DNA from: Anaerocolumna sp. AGMB13020
Lineage (GTDB): Bacteria; Bacillota; Clostridia; Lachnospirales; Lachnospiraceae
Assembly: GCF_033100115.1 (NCBI RefSeq)
Contig: NZ_CP136910.1
Span: 1,178,001-1,242,000, forward strand
Reading direction: 5' to 3'
Length of the DNA stretch: 64,000 bases
Of the stretch, positions 34,912 through 43,322 are shown piece after piece. The translations under genes and the position numbers were made by a program. Below the pieces are notes generated by a model that was not told the origin of the DNA, made no database searches, and saw only the letters and a program-made list of their open reading frames with translations. Position 1 is the stretch's first letter, and every line of letters begins with the position of its first letter.

Positions 34912-36024
34912 TTATTCACCATTTACAATAATTCCGGGTTCTGTCGTTTCTGTTATTATATTGTCGGGAGTATCACTGTAATGGTTATCCCCTTGGATAA
35001 TTATTGGTGCTGCCGTACCATCTTTATCCGTCATAGCTCCGGCCTGATTCAGGTCAGAGGCATTTACTGATGCATTTTCTGACAGCTTATCCTGTAAATG
35101 GGAATAATCACTTTTTTCAATCGTGCAGCCAGGATTCGCATTTTGCCATTGTTCATACCAGGCAATGCTCCTTGTGCCATACAATAAAAGTGGATCAAAA
35201 TATACCGTATTCAGTTTAAATCTGACCGTCATAGTTTTACTTTTTGTTTTTCCAAGTGTGTTATATTGTTTAACTTTTTGTTTTGTTTCTACCAATGGCT
35301 GAATACCTGTATATTCAATTTCAATGGAACTACCGGTTCTTACAGTCACAGAATCCGAGGTAACAGACGTTACCTTTCCATTAAACTGGGAATAAACCTT
35401 ATGCTGCTGCTGGATGGAAACAGTAAGCCCGTCATTTGTTTGTTTCTTTCCGCTCTCAATGGAAATAGATTTTCCAAAAGGTATTAATACCATTAACTTA
35501 TCCTTTGTGAAAGATTCCATATTATTACCGATTACTCCGATATTGGTATAATCCTTTACAGCGCTTAGTAAAGAATTGGCATATGCTATTTTAGCTTCGA
35601 TATCAGCATCATCGATTAGAGATAATTCAAAAGAATTCTTTTCTGTATATACCGTTCTGAGAGATGCTGCCGTTTCATATTCCACATAATCATCCAGAAT
35701 AATTTCTATGGGTTTATTACTGCTGAAATCTTCTTCCAAAATATCTTTTGCCTGATACCAGGCATCTTCTGTTTCTTTGAACTCTTTCAACTGCACCTCG
35801 TCAATGTCACCCAGTGCCAGGACCAGTTCATTCCATTCTTTCTGCTTATAGCAGGTACTTAATATACCTTTGATCTCTGTCATGGAATCATCGTCCGTTA
35901 ATCTGTTCATCCCCATCAATTCTCGCAGATCATCTGTAGTGTATGCATCTTCGGCATACACTTTTATTGGAATTAATACTGCCAGAAGCAGCATTGTTAG
36001 AAAAATCCGAATTTTTTTATACAT
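34912..36024 (-). CDS. Secreted protein with degenerate M23-peptidase-like domain, first gene of the Tad-like operon
   Basis: The 370-residue protein has a signal peptide (MYKKIRIFLTMLLLAVLIPI...YAED). Residues ~205-300 follow the M23 layout: VYSQFNGKVTSV, SIEIEYTGIQPL, VKQYNTLGKTK, then MTVRFKLNTVYFDPLLLYG. The catalytic HxH of M23 (HLHFE-type) reads VRFKL, so the domain is probably inactive and serves to bind peptidoglycan. A serine/threonine-rich tail ends PGIIVNGE. AAGGTGAG precedes the ATG. Confidence 0.7.
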   Translation of the reverse strand: MYKKIRIFLTMLLLAVLIPIKVYAEDAYTTDDLRELMGMNRLTDDDSMTEIKGILSTCYKQKEWNELVLALGDIDEVQLKEFKETEDAWYQAKDILEEDFSSNKPIEIILDDYVEYETAASLRTVYTEKNSFELSLIDDADIEAKIAYANSLLSAVKDYTNIGVIGNNMESFTKDKLMVLIPFGKSISIESGKKQTNDGLTVSIQQQHKVYSQFNGKVTSVTSDSVTVRTGSSIEIEYTGIQPLVETKQKVKQYNTLGKTKSKTMTVRFKLNTVYFDPLLLYGTRSIAWYEQWQNANPGCTIEKSDYSHLQDKLSENASVNASDLNQAGAMTDKDGTAAPIIIQGDNHYSDTPDNIITETTEPGIIVNGE

Positions 36025-36056
36025 TGCAACTACTCACCTTTTCAGTTGTTTTATTT

Positions 36057-36069
36057 TTAATATGATAGA
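36057..36069 (-). promoter_or_regulatory. Shared upstream motif, Tad-like operon copy
   Basis: TCTATCATATTAA on the minus strand, 33 bases before the ATG of the first Tad-operon gene, is identical to the pilin copy. TATCAT fits a -10 box; the -35 region is poor. Confidence 0.5.
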
Positions 36070-36137
36070 ATATTTTTCTATTCTCCTCTATAACGGGATA
36101 TTTCAGGCAGAAATTGAAGAAAACTGCACTATGATAC

Positions 36138-36232
36138 AAAAAAACGGGACAGATAGGGTATCTAACTCCTGCTGCATTGATTTAAGTCCTATAGACTTTT
36201 TGCAGCAAGAGTAAGAAACCCTATCTGTCCCG
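36138..36232 (-). terminator. Long terminator after the toxin-antitoxin-endonuclease V operon
   Basis: The arms CGGGACAGATAGGGT (36145-36159) and ACCCTATCTGTCCCG (36218-36232) form a perfect 15-bp stem. Inside it CTCCTGCTGCA can pair with TGCAGCAAGAG. On the minus strand seven T residues follow. It lies about 400 bases past the endonuclease V stop. Confidence 0.85.
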
Positions 36233-36628
36233 AGGGGGATTCATGTTAATGTCTCATTTCTGAGTCTGGACTCGTGTCAATAAATTACGTAGACATGAAT
36301 CTATACCTTTGGGAGATTTCATTTAGTTAATAGCTTGAGTATTTTCATTCCTTGTAATATTCCTTTACTAATTGTTCTCTCAATTCACAGAAAGCATTCC
36401 AAATAAAGGTAGCTTAAAAACATACATTTTTTTTCGCATCTTAATAACTTTTGATATAAGTCCTACTTATGCTTCTTTGTTAATAACTCTTTTGAATCAG
36501 ACAAAATCCTTAGAAATCCCCCTCTATAAAAGAGCTTAAAGATATAACTTATATTATATAATTACCTTATATAGAAAGCCAATAACTGTTACAGTTCTTC
36601 TACACCTCTGATAATATTTATCCTAATA

Positions 36629-37327
36629 CTAGCCCTGTAAAGCCTTTAAAATACATCCTCTTTGTTTTTTTGTTTCTATGTCAGCCAATCGAGTAGGTAA
36701 TGGCTGCCTGCTGTTCTTATCTACCAAGCTAAAAACAATATTTGTAGCAGTATTAAGTGAAATCCAATTTCCACATGATACAAAAATAGGTTTAACTCCT
36801 GTATGTGTTCTCAGTACTCTTCCGTAAATCTTTTCATTTACAATAATATCAGTATAAGCACCCTCTTCATCTTTAGGCATTATATAGTTCGTATTTTCTA
36901 TTTTTAAATAACTCTTGGCTACTCCTATAGTTGGTTTTTTTAGATAAAAGGAGGCATGAGTCGCTATCCCCATATTTCTATAATGTAAATATCCGTTGCC
37001 ATCGAAAATTATTAAATCTGTATTATGATTAAGTAATTTATACGTATTAATAATTAATGGTAATTCTCGAAATGATAAATACCCCGGAATATAAGGCACA
37101 TTGATTTTATCATACAGGGATCTTACTTCAATTATTTCTCTGGAACTACAATCGATCGTTACAATGCTACAAACAGCATATTCCATGCCGTTCTCATTCC
37201 AGTAAGCTAAATCAACCCCCGATATTTTATTTAATTCCTCTTTGTTAAAACTATCTTTCAGAACAACCTTATTTAATAAGTTAAGTTGAATTTGGTTATA
37301 ATAGCTCTCTAGTTCTTTGTTGCACAT
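36629..37327 (-). CDS. nfi: Endonuclease V
   Basis: The 232-residue protein is full length for the family. Landmarks are SGVDLAYW (first catalytic Asp), VPYIPGYLSFRELP (wedge and Glu), LIIFDGNGYLHYRNMGIATHAS (second Asp and conserved His) and TGVKPIFVSCGNWIS. Endonuclease V cuts next to deoxyinosine (or inosine in RNA), the product of adenine deamination. The gene follows the YwqK-like antitoxin by 47 bases, and in B. subtilis the orthologue ywqL also follows ywqJ-ywqK. Linking the repair enzyme with a deaminase-type toxin is suggestive. Confidence 0.93.
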   Translation of the reverse strand: MCNKELESYYNQIQLNLLNKVVLKDSFNKEELNKISGVDLAYWNENGMEYAVCSIVTIDCSSREIIEVRSLYDKINVPYIPGYLSFRELPLIINTYKLLNHNTDLIIFDGNGYLHYRNMGIATHASFYLKKPTIGVAKSYLKIENTNYIMPKDEEGAYTDIIVNEKIYGRVLRTHTGVKPIFVSCGNWISLNTATNIVFSLVDKNSRQPLPTRLADIETKKQRGCILKALQG

Positions 37328-37374
37328 TTTCTCTCTCTCTTAAAATTACATTTGTTAAAATAATTATTTCATGT

Positions 37375-37827
37375 TTAATTTTTGATATAATTATCTATTT
37401 GATACTTTTCTCTGTATTTTTCAATTTTCTTTTCTACTAAAAAGAAACTACTATTACTTTCGTCTATAGAAGTTTTTTTAATTATTTCTCCTGATTCATT
37501 ATATAAAATACTATCTATAAATATATTACGTATGACAATACTTATACTTTTAATATTTCCATTTTTATAAAATTCTTTCGCCATGCCATTGATAGTATTA
37601 TGGTCTGTTTCATTTTCTTCCATTAGCTCCCCTGTATCGTAAAACTTTCTTTCTATTCCAGTCCTATATCCTTCTTTTACTTCAAACTCCCAGGATGGTG
37701 TTCCTTTAAAATAATCTACAACTAATCCGGAATATGGTTTTTCCAACCTATCATCCATAAAAAACATATCTTCTCCAGTGTTAACGTCTGTATCTGTAAA
37801 AAGTTCATTATAATCTACTTTTTGCAT
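37375..37827 (-). CDS. ywqK: YwqK-like antitoxin/immunity protein
   Basis: The 150-residue protein is built of MORN-like repeats: PYSGLVVDYFKGTPSWEFEV, GIERKFYDTGELMEE and GMAKEFYKNGNIKSI. This is the repeat pattern of the YwqK family, which neutralises the YwqJ toxin in B. subtilis. AGGAGG precedes the ATG. It lies 23 bases after the toxin gene and before endonuclease V. Cytoplasmic, with no signal peptide. Confidence 0.8.
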   Translation of the reverse strand: MQKVDYNELFTDTDVNTGEDMFFMDDRLEKPYSGLVVDYFKGTPSWEFEVKEGYRTGIERKFYDTGELMEENETDHNTINGMAKEFYKNGNIKSISIVIRNIFIDSILYNESGEIIKKTSIDESNSSFFLVEKKIEKYREKYQIDNYIKN

Positions 37828-37850
37828 ATTAGACCTCCTATTTGCATTTA

Positions 37851-39530
37851 TTAATTATGATTTAAAATATTGATTCCATCTGTTAAATGTCTGCAGTGCT
37901 CACACCTTATTTTAGGTACAATTTCACCTGTCTTATATGCTTTTGTTAGATCTATATTTTGCAGATATAGTTCTGATAAGGATGTTTCATTTACCGGTAT
38001 GCCAAGTGCTCTTCTATTCTTTAATATCTCGTCTAAAGCAACAATTTCAGAATGAGCCGCTAACCTATAGTCAGCAGTTTCTGATAAGGTTATCTCTCCA
38101 TTTTTAATCTTAGTTTCATATTTTGACACTAATTTTTTTATCAATGGATCTGCCTCATTCTCTAACCACTGGTAATATTGTATGTTACCTGTTGCTGATG
38201 TTTTAAAATTCTGCCCATATGCAATTTTACCTGTTAAAGGATCATATATTTCCGATAAACATGGACCTGCTGCTGTCTTTGATTGATTTTCAAGAATCTC
38301 CAAGGTCTTTTTATTTGCAGAGGTCTGCATCAATCGGTTTATTTCCTGACTGTTTATTTCAAAAGAAGAAAAATCAAAATTCTTATAGTTTCCCGCAACA
38401 GTAAGATTCTTATAATATCCATCTTCCAGAACGCTATAATAATCATAATCTTTAAGCCCTTGTCTACCCTGCACATCAGACCAATACTGATTATACCGGC
38501 TTGCCTCTTCCTTTGTCATCCATTTACTGAAATCCTTCGGCATCAAGGCTTTATTGGCTGCCATACCTGCTGTTGTACCAAACAATAATGTTAAGGAAAT
38601 GGTCACAGCCGAAGGCACTCCCGCTTTGTCACATACAATTACGGTTGTACCTGCTGCAGCTTCTGACACGACTTCTGCTGCAAACAGTTTTGCAAAAGCC
38701 ACTCCACCCTTACTGGCCAGGGCACCTTGTCCTAAGGTCACCAGGCTTACTGTCGCAGATACCAGTTTAAAAGCTCCTTCTGTGTTCGTTAAATAGTCTC
38801 CTGTAATCAGGGTTTTGCCGGTTGCCGCTTCGTATATGGGTATCACGATGGTCAGATCACTCAACTGCCCCAACAATTCCTTCCAAAAAGGTGCATCTTT
38901 TTTATGAGCGAATTCTCTTAAGATAAGCTCATCCAGATACTTCTGCAGGCTTTTTTCATCTGAATCTATTTTACCACTATTGACCAAATCTTCATAGTCT
39001 TTTGCAAACAAATCTGCAAAGTCATCCACTTTTTGGTTATAGGTACTACTTTCATAAGAATTTCCCCTGGTTTCTTCATAGCGGCTTCCTATAAAATCTT
39101 CCAGGTTGAGTTCCGGCAGCTCTACCTCAAATCCATACCCTCTTCCTCCCCCATTAACAGTGACATTTTTCTGAACTCCCAGGGTATTATCCGTCTTTCC
39201 GTTTGTCATATCGATGGTAGCCATAAGATCCACCGCTTCGTTAAAGCCTTTATACAGAGGATCCTCCAGGTAACTATCAATGTCGTATAGCACATCATTA
39301 ATATAAGTTAACAAAGAACATCTATGTTCTGCAAACTCATCGATTCTTTGCCCTTGTGAAAGAAAACCCGCACCTATGGATTTGGAGTCCAGTTCTCCTT
39401 CAATGTCCTTGCACAGTTCATCAAGATCTGCAAAATCAAAAAGTAGATTAACTCCGTATCCCGATGTCAAATTGGCTCTCTCCAGCCAGGTGTATTTATC
39501 TATTACTTCTCTTTCCAGTTGTTTTACCAT
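37851..39530 (-). CDS. ywqJ: YwqJ-like deaminase toxin exported by T7SS
   Basis: The 559-residue protein starts at an ATG with GGAGG 7 bases upstream. An N-terminal helical targeting region (1-~130) is LXG-like. Residues ~235-275 resemble the pre-toxin TG domain (IPIYEAATGKTLITGDYLTN), followed by hydrophobic segments. The C-terminal ~90 residues hold AAHSEIVALDEIL (H.E zinc/catalytic motif) and RCEHCRHLT (CxxC), the signature of the YwqJ-like cytidine-deaminase fold. Its antitoxin follows. EssC at 12669-17216 is the likely export motor (inference). Confidence 0.85.
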   Translation of the reverse strand: MVKQLEREVIDKYTWLERANLTSGYGVNLLFDFADLDELCKDIEGELDSKSIGAGFLSQGQRIDEFAEHRCSLLTYINDVLYDIDSYLEDPLYKGFNEAVDLMATIDMTNGKTDNTLGVQKNVTVNGGGRGYGFEVELPELNLEDFIGSRYEETRGNSYESSTYNQKVDDFADLFAKDYEDLVNSGKIDSDEKSLQKYLDELILREFAHKKDAPFWKELLGQLSDLTIVIPIYEAATGKTLITGDYLTNTEGAFKLVSATVSLVTLGQGALASKGGVAFAKLFAAEVVSEAAAGTTVIVCDKAGVPSAVTISLTLLFGTTAGMAANKALMPKDFSKWMTKEEASRYNQYWSDVQGRQGLKDYDYYSVLEDGYYKNLTVAGNYKNFDFSSFEINSQEINRLMQTSANKKTLEILENQSKTAAGPCLSEIYDPLTGKIAYGQNFKTSATGNIQYYQWLENEADPLIKKLVSKYETKIKNGEITLSETADYRLAAHSEIVALDEILKNRRALGIPVNETSLSELYLQNIDLTKAYKTGEIVPKIRCEHCRHLTDGINILNHN

Positions 39531-39658
39531 GGCAGTTCCTCCGTGAAGCTCCCAGTTATTGATAGGTTCAGATTCAGCTGAGCTAAATCCTGATTTGCTT
39601 TATCACCATTAGAAGCAATTCGGATATAAGTGTGAGTATGTGACCATTGTAAATCCAA
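39524..39658 (-). CDS. Small 44-residue protein encoded just before the YwqJ-like toxin
   Basis: A TTG start at 39658 lies 6 bases after GGGGGAG (39665-39671). The frame begins MDLQWSHTHTYIRIASNGDK and ends TEELPW. Its stop TAA overlaps the toxin start (CCATGGTAA), so the two are translationally coupled. LXG toxin operons usually begin with small helical partner proteins (YwqH, YwqI in B. subtilis). This product is too short to be assigned to them. It could be a leader peptide for the toxin. Confidence 0.55.
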   Translation of the reverse strand: MDLQWSHTHTYIRIASNGDKANQDLAQLNLNLSITGSFTEELPW

Positions 39659-40040
39659 TATAATCTCCCCCTTTTCTTATTTGTTGTTATTTATTGTTTT
39701 ATTTCACTATAAATAAGTAAATTAGTAACAACTAAAGTGCTTGTGATTTATTTTGGGATGCAAAAATTTTTAACAGTGATTTATGTGGTTCTCAAATCTA
39801 TTATCTATTGCTTCATATAATTATTTTCTGTTATGACAAAACTTCAAATTTCCCCTTCAACCTTTCACTTTAACCTATTTTTTAACCTGTCAGCTAAATA
39901 GTTTTTATATTAAGTATTAAACCCAATACATCTATATATAAATAAAAACTCCGGAGTGAGAAGATATTCCTCTAATAATAGCTACTATCCTGTATGCCAT
40001 CTACTGTAGGTGTTATATCCCCTTCTCCGGAGTCTCTATT
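39659..40040. other. Intergenic region before the toxin operon
   Basis: This AT-rich spacer contains the promoter region of the toxin operon (not placed) and the terminator of the giant gene at 39944-40033. No gene is seen. Confidence 0.6.
39944..40033 (-). terminator. Structured terminator of giant gene 1 (copy 1)
   Basis: ACTCCGGAG (39948-39956) and CTCCGGAGT (40025-40033) form the outer stem. Inside, GATAT/ATATC and CTAC/GTAG can also pair. On the minus strand TTTTTAT follows. The 70-base interior is nearly identical to the copy at 53453-53543. Confidence 0.8.
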
Positions 40041-43000
40041 CTAATGTGTATGCTGGGTTGAAATATCTACCAGGGAGGATTTCGTATCATACGCTGCGAT
40101 AAAGGTGGGAATCGTGCCATCAAAGGTATAGGTCGTACCATCCACGGTTATATAGCCATTATCGTTTCCTGTACTGTATTTTAGGTTCCATTCATCACCG
40201 ATTGCTTTGATGTCCGCAGTCATTAAGATGACATAATCGTCATTATCGTTAAATTCCTTCCCTGCCTGATATTCGCTTGTAATCGTATACTCTGTCCCTG
40301 AAATCAGGAAGGCAGTGCCTACATCATACTCTTTTTCAGCCACGTTTGCAGTCAGAAAAGCCTTTGAAAACTGCTTTGTCTTTGTCACACCCTCTTCAAC
40401 ATAAGACGCTACATACCAGTTGTCCTCCGGTGCCAGGTGGATTCCCTTTTCCCGGTAGGCTACAAAAGTCGAAGAGGAGGGAACTCCGATGGAGAGATGC
40501 CATCTCTGTGCCTGATGATAGAACATTTCACTCACAAACTCATCATCTAAGTTGGTTTCTATCCCTCCGTTAATACCATTGGCGGTAATTCCAAGCCTTG
40601 ATGCCTGTTCTTTTATCGCAGATACCTGGCTGCCGCCGACAAACGTTCTGGCTCTGACTCCCGGCTGCAGGCATTGCAGGGTACCCAGGTTATAGAAGTT
40701 TCCAAAGGGAACCGTCAGATACTTATAGGTGGTAATCTCTCCTTCTGCGTCCCTTACCGGCTCAATAAAGTAATCTCTTACCGCATCCGTATTACTGGCT
40801 TCCTTTCCGCCTGCTGTGTAGTTACGCCTTGTAGCTTCCTCGGTCCAGTTCAGATACATGGTATATTTATAGAGCTTATCCGCCAAGGTATCATAACCCT
40901 CCTTGTAGTTCCCGCTGTCATCCATGTATTCCGAATAAAGACCGAAATAGTTTATGGGCTGGGTATTGCCGTCATTGTTGATATATACATCCACTGGTGT
41001 CAGTTCACCGCTTGTTTTATTCAGTGCGTAGAAATAAGGAATAACCTGCAGGTATTGGTTGTAGTCTCCCATGGTTGTGACATCGAAAAGGACATTATAA
41101 CCTAGCTTTAACTGTTCTGCCTGGAGGATCGACTTGGAGTTCTTATCCGCAGACAAGCTTAAGCCGTTGCTTTCTGCTTTGGTGGTCCATTCCTGTGCAC
41201 CCCAGGTATTATAATACCCTTTTTCCTTACTGACCTGCTCCCCTCTTACGTCTACTGCCAGGGGATATCCGGCTGTGTTTCTGTGCCAGGACAGATAATG
41301 CTCTGAGATCGAGCTGTCCACTCTTGAGATTATCCCCTGCACCAGCCAGTCCTCATTGGTTTCCGCGATGGACTTCTTAAAGTAATTGCTGAACCTCATG
41401 TCATCGGAATCCTCCACGATCAGATTCCCGATACGCCCGATTACATCCAGATAAGCCATTTTAGCCGCCGTATGATTAGAGGTGAAATCACTGAATCTGT
41501 CTTTGTTGGTGGAATAGGTATTGCCATAATAGTATATGTCATACTCCTCTTCATAGCTGTCATTGCCGGTATAAGGCTCCTCCGTTGTGCTTTGCCCGTC
41601 GTAGTTAATACCCTCTACGGCAAACTGGGCCTCCACGCAGGCATGCTCGTTGTTTTCCAGCAAACAGTAGAAATTGTATTCCTTGCAGGGATCGCTTACA
41701 TTTACCGTACCATCATTGTTCCATACAAAGATTTTCCCGTTCATTACCGCCATATTATTTCCTTCGATCAGGGTCGTACTGCCTCCGTTGCATTGCAGCA
41801 GACCATTTGCCCGATCGAACACATAGGTATTGCCGTCAATGGTAAGCTTGGTCCCACCGGTCAGAGCATATTTTCTGGTGGTAGAGGCATCTATGATTTC
41901 TAAAGGGATCCAGTTGCCTGCCGCATAACTTTCCCAGACGCCCCTTCTTTCATACAGGACATCAAAGTCAAACTTCACATACTTTTCTCTTGTCCATTCT
42001 GTGGTATCCATTCCCTGTTTATAACCTTTTCCCCGGTATACAGAAGGCTGCAGTATCCCGTAAGAATCATTCCCCATAAAATCTCCTGCATTGGGGTAAT
42101 AGATCTTGAAGAAGTTATCAAGGGTAATATAAGTAGCCTGTTGTACTTTGGTACCATTGGCATCGATTACTTCCAGCTTTGTATGCTTATGGTTGTCATC
42201 TTTCCCGCAGGGATCCCAGCATATATCACTGGCATAGTCATAATGTCCGCCGGAATGATGGGGTTCTGTACAGGTCAGGATGGTCTGTTCCGTATAGGTT
42301 ATCCCGGTGTTGTTCCTGGTCTTGCAATTCCAGATAGGGTTAACAATGGTCACTCCATCTGTGGTCACTTTATCAGGAATCAGATTCATGTTTGCCTTAA
42401 TAAAGTTAAACAGCTCATTATCTTCCGGTATTGTCTTAACGTCAAGGACGGTAACTTTGGCATAACCATTTCCTGCTCTGACTCCCTGCTGCAGTGTGAC
42501 GTTGGTAAAGGCTGCATACTTCTGATTTGCCCGGTAAGTGGTGTCACAGCCGGTATAACCGGATACATAAGAGGATCCACCGGCTCCACCCTGGTAAGCT
42601 CCTCCACCGGAAGCACCGCCATAGTAGCCGCCGCCACCACCGCCGTAATCCGCAGCAGAATTCGTATTGGCACCGCCATAGCCAAAGCCGCCGTTAACAC
42701 CTCCGGCTGCGGCAGTTCCACCGCCTGTCTGGGTACCGTATCCATAATTCGCTTCATACCCGCTGGTTACTGCACCGCCGCCATTAATACCTCCTCCGGC
42801 GCCTCCGGTTTCATCGTTATCATTTGCCAATGGCGTACTGTAAGTTCCCGGCTGTTTGGAATGATAAGCACCGGAGGCTTCCCCGGTATCATCCGAACCG
42901 CCTCCTCCTCCGGCCACTAATATCCTGCTTTTTAAGCTATTAAGATCATTCCAGTTACCAGCAGTTATACGGAAGTCCGTGGCACCACCGCCGGCGCCGA

Positions 43001-43322
43001 GTTTCGTAGTGGAAACCCAGACAGCATTTCCACCACCGTTCCAGCCACCGGCTGCCGTACCGGTATCAGTATTTCCTTTTTCACCGACATAGATATAAAG
43101 GGTCGTGGTTTCTTTTAAAGTTACGGTTCCTGCGGTATATCCGCCTTTACCGCCACGGGAACCTCTGGAGGTTCCACTTGCTGTATTACCACCGCCGGCG
43201 GCACCAAAGGCTTCCAGCTGATAGGTTCCTGCCGGTAGTGTGATAGCCTGTACCCCGCCAGTGTAACCGTAGGTGTATGTCTGTCCTGCTTTTACCACTC
43301 CCGTGGGATTTTGTACGGTATT
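40041..43322. repeat. 3.28-kb duplicated 3' block, copy 1
   Basis: This aligns to 53621-56902 at a constant offset of 13580 bases, so without net insertions or deletions. In the stretches I compared, mismatches are sparse (for example 2 in 40081-40140). Beyond 43322 the two genes differ abruptly. Confidence 0.9.

Larger units (their letters stand above)
36025..36628. other. Intergenic region between the ywqJ-like and Tad-like operons
   Basis: It holds the shared motif at 36057-36069 and the terminator at 36138-36232. From 36233 to 36628 it is AT-rich sequence without a gene, mostly the untranslated 3' end of the endonuclease V message. Confidence 0.6.

Noticed and set aside
36233-36628. Possible tRNA or small RNA gene in the gap after endonuclease V
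   Set aside because: No cloverleaf, no GC-rich stem and no promoter-terminator pair other than the distant operon terminator was seen.
42141-42920. Plus-strand 259-residue frame opposite the glycine-rich modules, also present at 55721-56500
   Set aside because: It is antisense to a clear gene. Long antisense frames arise from glycine-rich codon use, and its duplication only follows the duplicated block. No ribosome site is evident.
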